NCBI GenBank assembly: GCA_944548615.1
Contig: OX155951.1
Location: forward strand, 22,537,953 to 22,601,952
From: Micropterix aruncella
Taxonomy: Eukaryota > Arthropoda > Insecta > Lepidoptera > Micropterigidae
DNA: 64,000 nucleotides
Reading direction: 5' to 3'
Part shown: one piece after another, positions 33,042-44,769 of the stretch
Layout of the letters: every line of letters begins with the position of its first letter
Position numbering within the stretch: the stretch's first letter is position 1
Notes under the pieces: generated by a model
The model's input: only the letters and a program-made list of their open reading frames with translations
What the model was told of the DNA's origin: nothing
The model's database searches: none
Made by a program: the position numbers and the translations under genes

Positions 33042-33435
33042 TACATGCGGTAGCGCCAAAACAACACATTGCATAACAAAAATAAGAGGTATAATTACAA
33101 ATCCTCAATTACAAATGTTACACGAATAGTTGGTTATAGGCTTAGCCGCTGGAATGTTAGTGCCATCGATCGGTGGTTTTTCCGTTGCGACAACTCACGG
33201 TCGGACGATCTTTCTATTTAATAATCTTCTATACCTTATACGCTGAGAAAAAAAAACCTACACCATCGAGTGCAAAACTATATTTTAAATCGCTTGTCAT
33301 AAATATTACAGTCTCGCGAGTCACTTCCGCAATCTGTAGACAGATAAACTTCGAATATTGGCTCGCTCTTTCAGAAATTGCATTCATACTTTACTGAAAG
33401 ACTATTCAGGTCAGATTATTTAGTCTACATAACTA

Positions 33436-33648
33436 CTGTTGGGGACTGAGATAAATGTAAGCGGTGACTGAGGTGCGGTGACCGACGTCCGCAGAACACG
33501 CGTTCTTTTGTTAGCGTCTATACCTATACTTATTACTGTCGAGTAGCACCGGTCGAGTGACGTCACATCACTAATGTCTGTTGAGGGAAGACCGAACGCC
33601 GGTCCCCGCACCTAAGCCGTCGCTTACATTTAGCTCAGTCCCCAACTG
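33436..33648. mobile_element. Short MITE with ~55-bp inverted arms
   Basis: Left arm starts CTGTTGGGGACTGAGATAAA, and the right arm, reverse-complemented, starts CAGTTGGGGACTGAGCTAAA. The match goes on through TGTAAGCG and AGGTGCGG for ~55 bp. The element is 213 bp, so half of it is arm. No clear target duplication. Confidence 0.65.
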
Positions 33649-33762
33649 CAGGTACTTGAATGTAATAACTCATAAAGCGATTTCAATTGAGTAAGTAGTA
33701 TGTAGATTTCTACTCATGTACGAGTATAATATTGATAAAGCAAAATTTAAGCTTCATAGCTT

Positions 33763-34185
33763 ATGAGGAGACAAAGTATGTACCTAATTAAATTGTGTAA
33801 ATTATGTAAAATTAATTAAATTAATTGATAAATTTATGATAACATTAATTAATTGAATTATGTAAATTAAAAGACTGAGATTTCAGTGAGCTGAAATGAT
33901 TCCGCTCACTGAAAAAATGCAACAGTAATTGATGTTGATAACAACGACGTTGATAACATTTAATCTTGATAACATCGACAAGACATCGAAACATTTAACG
34001 ATGGTGAAATTTCACCTAATAAAAAAAATGTATTGTTAAATAGAGAGAAGTGCAAATAAGAGTAAATCTGTGGCAAGAAGATAAGTAGTCCTATTATCCA
34101 CTTTAAGAACAGTTAATTGCGACAAATGAATTATGCAAATTTAGCGGAGAGCTGAATACTTGCTTCAAAGACTTTGTCTCCTCAT
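33763..34185. repeat. 15-bp perfect inverted repeat spanning 423 bp
   Basis: ATGAGGAGACAAAGT at 33763-33777 and its complement at 34171-34185. A smaller hairpin (TTTCAGTGAGC with GCTCACTGAAA, about 33882-33914) lies between them. It may be a MITE, but flanking duplication was not identified. Confidence 0.4.
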
Positions 34186-34470
34186 TAAGTCTTTTAATTT
34201 ACAATTCAGCAATTAGTCTGACGCGTCCGTCCCAGCCAGATGTAGAAAAGTATCTATGTAGTTATCACTATAGTTGCTGTTTATTATGAATTAATTAACA
34301 TACAACTATGCACTCAAAGTGCACCAAAATTCTATCACCCGCAACGGTTAAACGGAAAAACTAAAACTACATACGTATTATACAAAATATATACAAACAA
34401 TATTATATACAAAACATATACAAACATAAATATATACGAAACATATTAAACATAATGAAATATATTATAC

Positions 34471-34518
34471 AAAACTACACTTAAATCCGTATGTTATTAC
34501 GGATTTAAATGTAGTTTT
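34471..34518. repeat. Compact hairpin, 21-bp stem and 6-nt loop
   Basis: AAAACTACACTTAAATCCGT at 34471 onward pairs with the segment at 34498-34518 with a single mismatch. The loop is TGTTAT. It sits in an AT-rich stretch and could be the centre of a palindromic MITE or a small structured RNA; no promoter was recognised. Confidence 0.6.
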
Positions 34519-36749
34519 CTTACCTCGATTACTTCGGTAAGACATGCAAAGTTATTTTTTGAGTAGACGTAACACAATTCCACGCAACGATACGATGATA
34601 ATACCATGGCATTACCACTCAGCACATTCTCACTTCGAAATGCCATAATTAAGGGTGTCACTAAAGTGACAGATAATTGCCAATGGTCTAGCGAGAATGA
34701 TCAAGAAGTTAAAATGCAACTTTTAAGTTCTCACGCCTAAAGACCCAACTGATAGCTGCCAATCAGCTCACTCATAACTACGGATAGGCTATGACTTCTA
34801 TGTATGAGTGCATTTTGTCACGTGTTAATAGATGACTAGCTCGTCTATTTAAAATGCAATGTCGATCGGTCGAACGCCAACAATATAATCATTGTAGTAT
34901 CGTTGTTGAAAGTATTGCAAGATGGTTCAAGATGATTTCAAGATGGATCATCTTGGATCAAGTTGGTTGGATTATTGAAGGTGAAGTACTGGTAATGGAG
35001 GGATAATTTTGCGGTTTGCTTTGTGACACGGTATTACAGTACTGGAATTAAATAATTGCATAAATCGTAGCATGCTCATTGCTTGGCAAAATTGAGCTAC
35101 CGCAATAGTGTTACACACTGCTTTCACGGTTTTAAAGGTGATGATATTTCGGCTACTTATGGTATCATGGCATTCAAAAGTATTGGCAGGAGGATTCTCA
35201 CTGCACCACAGTGACGGTTCAATAATGCTATGTCAAGGCAGTGAGTTTAGTACAGAGGTGCAGCGTGTATAATTTTGCCAGATTTGTAAAGTCGGCAACG
35301 ACGATCGACATGCCAGAAACGGTCATACAGCATTATGCCCCATATATTATCATGTCATGTCTTAACGGAATCGTGTCACTGTTTTGCCATTATTTTTCCA
35401 GAAATATCTTTTTTAGGGAGCTCTCCTCTTTCATTTTTCTTATTGTCGGTGGATCATTTTTGGTTAAAGCCTTCTTATTTTGAGCGTATAGTCTCTTCAT
35501 GGTAACGTCTCAATGTTTTACTTTAACAATATCATGTGTTGACATTTCATTTATTTGATTATTCAAATATATGAATATTGATTTAGATTCTCCTACTCCT
35601 GCAATATGAATATAGTCTACTGGAACGATTAATCAAATCTTCTAAAGTAGCCATACAACCTTTGAGCCAGGGTGAAGATATATGAGAAATTAGCCGTTCA
35701 ATTTCAAAGCGAACTGAAATTTGATGCTTTGAATTATCAGAGAAGAGGAGATATTTTATGTTATCTGTCAATGAGAATTAAGCTTTCATGCTCGTTATCT
35801 ACGCTTTGCCAGACACAACGCCAAAATTGGCTTAATTCCAATAACTCGTCCGTCTATTCCACTACTAAATATTTTTATGCTATAATCATATCTGCATTAA
35901 ATTTACAAAGAATGACATATTTACCAAATTTATGAGCTCGTAGCTCATACATTTTATTTCTTAGTTCATAATTATACAATTTATGTTGTTGTTGGCTTAA
36001 TATGCCAAATTAATAAGAGCATTTTATTATATTTAACGAAATATATAAAGATGCTGATGATAAGTTATAAAAATTCTGATGATTTATTTTTATTTTATTT
36101 ATTTATTTTATTAAGTAATGTGTCTATATGCAGAATCGTTAAAAATAAACATTAGTATAGAGAAAAAACATAGCTTCTTGCATATAAATATGCTAGCATA
36201 TCCGAAATGAGGCGAAATCGCACAACCAACTAGACCTAGAAGGTCTGTATCTGGCTGTGCAGAGTTAACATTTGTTAGTTGACACGCGAACTGACGCATT
36301 GGATTCTAATTTTCATAGATTTTAAAAATTTAACAAAGGATTTAGTCTAACAAATGTGTTTTTACACAGATTAAAACTAAAAATAAAATGTAGAAAAAAA
36401 ACTAGAAAAAATATGTATGCAATCAAAACATTTTTTTTTATATAAACTTGCAATATGTTCAATAAATTTAAATAGAAAAATAGATAATAATATATACAAT
36501 TATATAAGCAGAGTCTTAACACTACATTGTAATATATAATATGTATGAGAAAATAATGTGTAATATTGAAAAAAAATGAAATATATGTATTTTTAATATT
36601 CACCCTATAGTAGTAATTAGATCTCTAGGAGCCAGGTTTTCACTTTACTTTTGAAAGTTACATTATTTTTCACTTGTTTCGTGGTTTAACATAATGAGTT
36701 GTAAACTTTCTGGAAAGGACTCTGTTGCCATCTGTTACCACCGGTTATC
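34519..36749. other. No recognisable feature
   Basis: About 2.2 kb AT-rich. The open frames present (35241-35483, 35672-35935, 36111-36299, 36322-36603) are low-complexity or unrecognised. Confidence 0.35.
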
Positions 36750-37728
36750 ACCTGCCACGGCAGGTGGATCATTTCCTTTGGGTATGACCTTCGGACGCTG
36801 CTGGGCGGTTTGCACAACTTGCGGCGTCAGCCAATCGACTGTGCAATCCTGTGAATAACTGGAGAGGTCTGAAAACGATGTTATATGTATGCCCTGATGT
36901 CATCCCCGGATCTAGGGTGCGGCGGTACCTGCCCTGGGCGGCAATTTAAGGGTGTGCCAAATTTATGTGTTGGAAAAAACTTCTTTCACTAAAGCGTCTA
37001 GTATCCAGGGTGCGTCGTACTATCGATTGTTCATTTGATTTTGAAACGCATTGCGAAGTAGATTTTTGAGCGCGAGCGCAGTATGTACCTATGATGTCTC
37101 TTCCAAGGAAGTTCCCGTCGAGTCTAGAAAAATCCTCCCCACAGACAGAAGGGGCTATTAGTGCGGAGCCCAATAAACTGAACGGCTGAACGGGAAGAGG
37201 CGGTCGGTATTTATGTAGCTGAATAGATATGCTACGAAATAAACGTTGGTTTTGATTGTTAATCACGACTCTTTTAATCATTTCTTTTATTAGTTGATGT
37301 GGTAATAATAAGGATAGCTCGGCTTGTAAAGATATAGCAATATTAGATAGTAAAATTTGCTGAAACCTAAGGATTGAAGGTGTGTGTCTGGCTTATGCGT
37401 CTCGACACTGGTTGTATGCATTATATATAATATCACACATAAAGAAAAGTTATTAGCATATAGGTAATAAAGAATGCAAATACATTTAAGGGTTTTTATC
37501 CCCGGTCACAAAACATCCCACCCAGTAAGTTTATTTTGCCAGTTTATCAAAAAATCAATAATCTCAAATGCACCCACTCTTGAAACGACTCGTTGGCCAC
37601 CCGATCCCGCGTAAAAGATTGGCAAAGGACGCCACGGTGAGCAATAAATTCGAACTGAATTACCGCTAACATCAAGTAGAGGCCGCGTAAGCGACTTCGG
37701 ACCTGTGACCAGACGGAAGGACGGAGAA
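36750..37728 (+). repeat. Dispersed repeat family X, copy split by a ~700-bp insert
   Basis: First half 36750-36872 carries GGCGGTTTGCACAAC, GCGGCGTCAGCCAATCGACT and GTGCAATCCTG. Second half 37570-37728 resumes exactly where the 28.4-kb copy continues, with CACTCTTGAAACGACT, ATTCGAACTGAATTACCGCT, AGAGGCCGCGTAAGCGACTT and GGACCTGTGACCAG. The intervening 36873-37569 is unrecognised; it contains two AATAAA motifs (37170 and 37240 regions) and a GC-rich left part, so an inserted LTR-like element is possible. Confidence 0.65.
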
Positions 37729-37861
37729 ATCCGGCCAATTGTGGCTTTTTATTGCCTTTTATTGGGCCTGAATTGGGGCCCTTTATTAACCCTACAATGA
37801 CAAGGGTAGAAAACTTTCATTTAATTTAAATTCTTTCCTAGGCATAAAATACAATGTAAGG

Positions 37862-38137
37862 GGCTCTCCATACGATCAACCATGCTTGTCAAGCATCGCG
37901 TCGCGGGCTGGGAGGGGATCGTAAACCGCAGGATATATGCAAATATATTTTTTGATATTTACCAAAAATGCATAATTTTGTAGTTGTATACCAGGGAGTC
38001 AGGTTAATTAGACGTAATTGATTGATGAATGACGTGATTCTCTGGTATAAACTACAAAATTAGGCATTCTTGTTAAATATAAAAAATGCATATTTCGACG
38101 CGATGCTTGACAAGCATGCTTGATCGTCTAGAGAGCC
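37862..38137. mobile_element. Foldback (near-palindromic) MITE
   Basis: Ends GGCTCTC/GAGAGCC. The arms carry CATGCTTGTCAAGCATCGCG and its counterpart, then AAATGCAT..AATTTTGTAGTT in both arms and a central ACCAG..AGTC pairing with GA..CTGGT. Almost all 276 bp can fold on itself. No clear target duplication. Confidence 0.7.
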
Positions 38138-38446
38138 TTTGAAGATTGACTTTTAATAATTCAAATTAAATAAGGACAACCCAAATACCCGGAAACATAA
38201 AAGGAAAAATATTATTAAAAATGAAATATGCCTGTAATTTAGATGAAACATGTTTGGAATTTATCGAAGGATTTTATCTTACGGAGTCTCTAAAAAAAAA
38301 GGGTAAACTCCTGAATATTAAATGCAAAAGACATAACGAAGTTTATTCGAGTTTGTAATTAATATTTTTATACATATTAGTCCAGTAACCTAGTACATTA
38401 TAACTTGCGTTCCTTACCTAGTAAATCATAATTTTGTATTTCAATA
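38138..38446. other. No recognisable feature
   Basis: AT-rich. The last ~45 bases match the start of the window in inverted orientation and belong to the long-repeat element. Confidence 0.35.
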
Positions 38447-38985
38447 TTAGTCGTTTGGTTGTGAACAGTGACTTCCCTCCACCCATCACACCCTTCAACC
38501 TCCTCTCCCACCTCCTTCAAAATGTTAAATTGAATAAATGTTTTTTTCACTGACTTAGACAGGTTATTGAAGATATAAAAACAATTGTATATTATGAAAT
38601 ATGAAAATTAGCTTAAAATTTTCAAGTTTAAAGATTTTGCCAAATTTTGAAGAGCTGTATTTTAGGAAGTATTAGGGATACCGAGCCCTTTCTCATCTGA
38701 AATTATAGCAAATTTAATGTAGTTTAAAAATATACAGAATAGTTTTTTGGTCGAAAACGTGGTTCTTCGTGTTCGAAATGGAAAGAAACTGAATAAGTGC
38801 AAAACATAGCAGTTTTGAGATATTCAAGTGTTTCGGTGGGTTGCCGAGGTCATAAGCTTGGATTTTGCATCTCAGGCACATTCCATACAAGAAAAAAGAA
38901 ACGAAACTAACTACCCCCACATGATGCAACTTTGGCCACCTATAACTATAACAAAGTTACTGGGCTATATGTGCACTATGCTAAA
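38447..38985 (+). repeat. Second copy of the long repeat that flanks the CXC gene
   Basis: Parallels 1421-1955 block by block (CACCTCCTTCAAAATGTTAA, AGCTGTAT, TTGCCGAGGTC, GCATCTCAGGCACATTCC, CATGATGCAACTTTGGCC). The sequence just left of it (38424-38446) matches the start of the window in reverse complement, so this copy represents the end nearest the gene's 3' side. No trace of the gene itself follows. Confidence 0.7.
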
Positions 38986-40249
38986 AATGTCTTCGAAATC
39001 AATTTATTATTCCACTTAATAAAATATTCAACCTCTCCGCCCATTAAAATGCGATTTAATCGAAAAACAATGAAATTCTTGACAAATATTTAACCATCCT
39101 ATTCGTGCATACCTGCTATAAGCGACAGCTCCCCTAAAAAGTGGGAGTCTGATCGACCTGTCTCCAGACGCAGACGATAAATCACGTACACCGTGCAATC
39201 TTAGAAGCTCAGTAAACTAAATTAGATGGGTGAAATTAACAGCGAGTCTCTATTTGAGAGCGAAGTCTTTTTGTTGCCACTTTCGAGACTTGTGTAATCA
39301 AGCCTCCAGCCAGTTTATACAATTATCGATACGTGACGAAATTTTCAATATTTTTTTTTAAAAATGTGCTGGGCAGAGTCCTTTTTCAATGAACGCCTTT
39401 TTACACGACTGCCAACAATAAAGGAGTGTAACTTTTCAGGTTTCATTTATGTATGTTTCCGATTTTTTTATTTCACTATAATTTCTAAATAATAATAACC
39501 ACTAGAGTTAGGCAATTAATACCTTGTTTATTTATTTATTTATTTCCATAATCCAAATTACAAAAAAAAAATCTTATCCTAACACAAAATCATTTTACGA
39601 TAAGCGTACGTATTTCATGTCTTTGATATATTGGTTTACCACCTCACTAGGTATTTCCTCACTTCACCTTTGTTGAGGTGCTACTAATATCGTTAAATTA
39701 TTTTAAGGCGAGAGGGCAAGTCTTATCTGCTACATGAATAAAATTTAAAAACATAAATAAAATAAAACTTAAACTTAACTAAATTAAAATCGATGAATCA
39801 ATCTACTTAGTTTCTGATATATTAGATATATACACATATAAATATAAGTCCTCGGAAATATAAGAAATCTGGCCATAACTGGGAGCGAGGGCGCTTGGTC
39901 TACCCGCTGGGTTAACTACCCGGTGCCGGGCGGTAAGGGTTGGTCTCTCGCGGGCTGGTTGGAGTAGCCAGATAGTGTATTGTCATTGTTTAATACGTCT
40001 ACGCTCATTCCACGTCCTAAAGAACGATCATATATTTTTATACCAGCTTCGGGTGATGGGTTCGCCTTTTGTAGTCGACAACGCCCAACTGATCGATTAT
40101 AAATACCCAATAATCTAACTAACGATAACAATAATAACATTCAATTATTACTACCATTAATTATTAGTGTTTCTATTAATATCACTAATATTGATAATTA
40201 TAATATTATAATTATCACTTATAATTAATAACCTTTATTATTAGTGGTT
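38986..40249. other. Mostly unrecognised sequence
   Basis: A (TTTA)n run at about 39529-39547 could be the tail of a minus-strand retroposon. A GC-richer block at 39880-40080 encodes no recognised domain. Confidence 0.3.
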
Positions 40250-40509
40250 CTCTTCAGAATAGCTGGCGGCGGTGACCCAGGGGTCGTCGCAGTGTTCCCT
40301 GCTAGACAACAAACGAGGCAATAACGACCGAGCTTAAGCGGTATAACCTAACAACCAGTAGGGCAACTATCTGAAAGATGCTTCAGTGACCTGGAGAGTC
40401 AAATACTCTCTGAAAGTTCTGGTGCAGAAGGGAATAGGAAACAACTGCACTATTTCCCTAAGTACTCAGCTTCATATGGATAGGACAAAAAAAATATGCA
40501 GAGCTGGCC
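40250..40509. other. GC-richer block of repeat-like character
   Basis: Contains GACCCAGGGGTCGTCGC and a run with AGGGAATAGGAAACAACTGC. It reminds me of untranslated regions of insect LINEs, but I cannot place it. Confidence 0.25.
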
Positions 40510-41173
40510 GGGCCAAAGGAACGTTCCGGTGAGGCAATAAATCATTAGGCCGGCCCCGTCCCTTTTACTACCTGCTTGTAGGGATGCGTGTCGTAACCTT
40601 CGCAGATTATCTATCAGATTATTATATTATTGAGATTGAGCAGCGAAACTTTTGTCCGGTCATTTTTCAGTTCGTCAAAAAATGACAAAATGTTATGTCT
40701 AAAGCACCGAGTCTGCACGTTAATATCACCCTTCAACTTCAATAGCTCCAGGTTAGAAAATATGGTCTCCATTGCTCAACTGATAGGCAAGTAATGATGT
40801 TTTATCCGCGCAGCATTTTATAATATACATATGTGGGACTCATTATTACAAAATGCCACGATAACATTTTACTAATGACTGTTTAGAAATTAATAATGAC
40901 CTATGATAAGCAATGCTATGATAATCAGTTATCTATTAAGTACTAATTTAATAACTCACATCACATAAATTAGGTCATTATTTAATTACTCTAATTATAA
41001 AATAATACTTAAACCGAAAATATGAATATATATAGCAATCGGTACTATAATAAATGCAGATGTATAATACTGTTTCATCGAGCAAGCGTAATTCATCGAT
41101 AAGCAATATCGACGTTAGCCGCATCCTTGTGGACAGCTCGGTTTATTACCCTATCGGAACGTTCCTTTGGCCC
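40510..41173. repeat. 19-bp perfect inverted repeat spanning 664 bp
   Basis: GGGCCAAAGGAACGTTCCG at 40510-40528 and its exact complement at 41155-41173. The GGGCC start is reminiscent of some DNA-transposon ends, but the flanks show no clear target duplication. Confidence 0.5.
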
Positions 41174-42201
41174 GTACTTTAGTTGGAAAGGCACCCAATG
41201 AAAAAAAAAGTGCTATCTATCATATTATTTTAAATATGTTGATTATATCACATTTATAATAAGGCGATATAGAATGCTATCAATATATGGCATTCGTATA
41301 TCTTAACATTACCGTGCTTAATTATTACGTAATGGAACCTGTATATACTAAATAAAAAATTTACATCTTTAGTTAAATAATAATAAAATAATAAGAGCTA
41401 TGATTAACAAATTCGTTTGTTATTATATTATTATTTCATACCGTATAGTCGTGCTTACAGCGCCATCTACAGCGCGCTTTCATGCGGTTATGCCACGAAA
41501 GTAGCGATATTAAAGATAAGGAACTATGAGTGCCATCTACAAGTTCCGTTTCGTAATAAAATACTGGTTTTCAAATCGTAGTAAGTCCTTTAATAATGTT
41601 GTTTTTTTCAGTTACTCTATAATCCAATTGAAATACACTCTACATAGACCCTAGAATCCTTACATGAAATCGTTTCTATGTGCTATTATTATAATGTAAC
41701 AAAAGTTGAGAAATATGCCACAGTATGGCATGTTGTTCAGTAAAGAGAATATAAGACTTCTAGCACGTATTATACAATGCGTATATTATTATTCTAGGGG
41801 TATGAGATTGGACAACACTATAGCTTAACTCTAATTATTTTAAATTAGATCGCATAACACAAGAGACAATTTAGTTGAAATTTGTTACATTTGCTTCTAC
41901 TGGACTAATATCAATTCTCCCACATGATAATAAATTATCAATAAATTGTCGGGCATATCTGTCGATTACAGAGATGCATACATTTGTGTAATAGAGAGGG
42001 GAATTATTAATTTTGGCCAACGGTGCTTCTCAGCTCCATTGCTCCAAATACTACATTGCCCGGTGCTACTTGTAGCAAGCCACTATTTTATTACCTACTC
42101 TTTTTAACGACTCATTCGCTTTCAAATATCAAAGCCCCTTCATTTGAAACCCTGCAATTAAATCGTAGCATCTTCAATGCACTCATTACATTTATTTGCT
42201 A
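41174..42201. other. No recognisable feature
   Basis: AT-rich. Two CGCCATCTACA-like motifs lie near 41462 and 41532. Confidence 0.35.
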
Positions 42202-42908
42202 CTAGCTGACCCGTGCCCACTTCGTTGGGCGGTAAAACTTTTTACTTGTGATGAAATTATGAGTGTGGTTCGGTTAGTATTGAGTGCTAAGATTTATTTC
42301 CTTACTGCCAAAAGAAGGGTTATATTTTTACTGCATATGTATGTATGTATTTGAATGCCAATTTTACTATATTACCGTTATTTGTAAGTGTCTTCTTGTG
42401 AGTGTCTTATTTGTGTGTCTTATCTCTTTAACCATTTATGCAGTAAAAGGGAAAAGTCTTAAACATGATAAATTTACTTATTTTGATATGAATTCATAAT
42501 TGTTGATAATATGACCAATAAACATGACCTAACAGTTTAAATTATTTTTTTAATATAAAAACTACTTTTTGTGACTTAAATATAAAATTCAGATATATGC
42601 TGTCTCTGACTTTTTGTAGGCATTATCAAGATCTACAACTTTTCTCTAGAACTTAATCATATATCTCTCATCGTTAAGGCAGCGTTAGTTAGAAAGGTTT
42701 TCGTTCGACCATTTTTTCTTCGACTTACTTTGCAAATCCGACTACCACGAAAAAGTCTTTTTATTTTTCGGATTAATATATAGCCTATGATACTCACAAA
42801 TAACGTGGCTTTGTTTTGGTGAAAGAATTTTTAAAATCGGTTTGGTAGATCCATAGATTACTTCCAACAACCTCACAAACTTTATATCTTTATAATATGT
42901 TATGTGTC
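42202..42908 (-). mobile_element. Non-autonomous Helitron-like element (minus strand)
   Basis: The minus-strand 3' end is CTAG followed by T, with a hairpin (GCCCA...TGGGC) about 11 nt inside, as Helitrons have. The plus strand reads ACTAGCTGACCCGTGCCCAC. The other end has AATATTATAAAGATATAAAG-like bases, then a CCGATTTTAAAAATTCTTTC block and a TAGGCTATATATTAAT block (minus strand), all typical of an abundant lepidopteran repeat. No helicase or Rep coding. Confidence 0.7.
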
Positions 42909-44504
42909 TAAATAAAATAGAATATAAAGTTGTCTTTGAAGAGTGCTTGTGTAACGATAAAAGTGTATTTATTTGTAGAGGCGCCAGCTACACATGCGAG
43001 AAATAGATGTTAGACCACATAAACAAATTCAAAGGGCCTCCCTCCGCCTGGGAAGTTACCTTTGTGCGTGGGAGTGGAGCGACGCCAAGGATACCACGGC
43101 AGCTCGGTCGTGCTCAGGGGTGGTTAAAATCCCGTGTTGACGTCGTCCAAATGTCGAGAGCATTCAAAGTGAATGGACGGTCAAAATCCTAGTTGCGTTT
43201 TATTATAAGCTGAATTTCGATATAACTTGTGAGAGGACTAAAAGAAGAAGAAGCGATATCAATTTTATCGCGCGACGGCGACGAGATCGAATATTATGAT
43301 TTATCCACCGCGCCCTCTATCGGCGTACCGACGAGGTGCTGCGCCGGCGCGTGTCGATCGCGCCCGCTTGGAGCGCTCGCCCTCGCTGGCCGTCCGCCGC
43401 CTTACCACAATCAATGGCTAAATCGTCTAATGAGGATATTGGAAATGATTACTAGATAATTATATTTTAAAAAACGAGAAATGCTAATTTGAATTTAAGT
43501 ACGCTATAAACCAGCGGATTGCTGCAAATAATTAATAAAGTACTGCGGTTCCTTTCTCCGCTAAATGATAAAATTAATTATATGATTTTAAACTTTCTTT
43601 TATAAAATTATTCTTTTATTTATCCCTTGCCCTGAAACATTACTCTGTCCTGTGTTAGTCGGGTACCTACGAGACTATAGCCCGCTCTGACCCGGCGGTA
43701 TTTTTAGCTACCGTCTTAATTTCTTCAATCCGCTCAATAATGATTATTAACTCAAATGAAAGGTTTATTTTAACAGAAAAAATATATTTTATTTAATTAT
43801 AAGAAAGAAGCTAAGCCATAGCATATGGCGAATCCGAGTAATATAAATTAGCAATATTCTAAGATTAGATTCATGGGAATTGAACGTTACGGCTTTCAAT
43901 TTTTCAGGACTAAATTCGGCGAAGTGGGATTTTGGACAGGTACTGGGGTTCTTCGGGTTCTGGAATAGAGGAGGAACACACTGCTACCCTCGGGAGTATT
44001 GGAAGGTTGCTTCTGGATTTTATCACCTGCTCCCCGGATACGATTTTAAATTTTAAATTGTTATTTCCGAATCAATATTTAAATGGTACTAGAGAAATCG
44101 ATTGAGGCGAGAAGGCGGAATGCGATGCTTAGACACCGGGAATTATAGCACATCCTACGCACTACCTACCTCTATTTCGACGTACTCAATTTAATAAATT
44201 TTGATTTTATGTGACTCTAATTTATTCGCCAACGAAGATATGGCAACGGTAATTTACAGGGGATTTGGCTTTAAAACAATCTTTTTAATTTAAATTTATT
44301 ATTTTTAAAATCTGACTTTATGAGGGGAAGCTAATGGTTAGGTACAGATAGAAGACTTGCCTGTATAAGGTATGGAATCCGTTGAGGTCCTGCCCGGATG
44401 TTGAACTGAGTTTAGTTATAGATTTTAAAGTTCACAAAATTTAGACTGTGTCGACTAACGACTGATGGCACAAATGAATAATTAACTGGGCGGTAGCCGG
44501 CCCG
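42909..44504. other. No recognisable gene
   Basis: GC-rich islands at 43015-43110 and 43255-43400 carry short open frames (43007-43192, 43229-43459) with no recognised domain. The second is CpG-rich and could be a host exon, but I see no convincing splice pair. Confidence 0.3.
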
Positions 44505-44769
44505 CTCCGCCAGCGGCGGAGCGGCCGCTCCTTGTCGACCGTCCTCTTCGGTGGTTGCCAGCCAAAAAAAAAAGGAAGATTTCTCTTCTCTATATAAAAA
44601 TATTCTACATTACTCGATTTAAAATTAATTAGGGACGTGCGCGACTTGTCGCCTATATACGTTAAGATGTTCGATGTATCGCGTCTACTGCGCGATGACA
44701 AATTTAATTGATTTGATTATTTAGACTATTTAAATTAAAGTTTGTTTACAATAAACTTAGGCCCTAACA
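44505..44769 (+). repeat. LTR-like direct repeat, copy 1
   Basis: Nearly identical to 47074-47338, with only a handful of differences after the first ~20 bp. Contains TATATAAA (44591-44598) and AATAAA (44750-44755), and ends CCCTAACA. This is the order expected of promoter and poly(A) signal in a long terminal repeat. It begins with a GC-rich palindrome (CCGCTCCGCC...GGCGGAGCGG). Confidence 0.6.
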
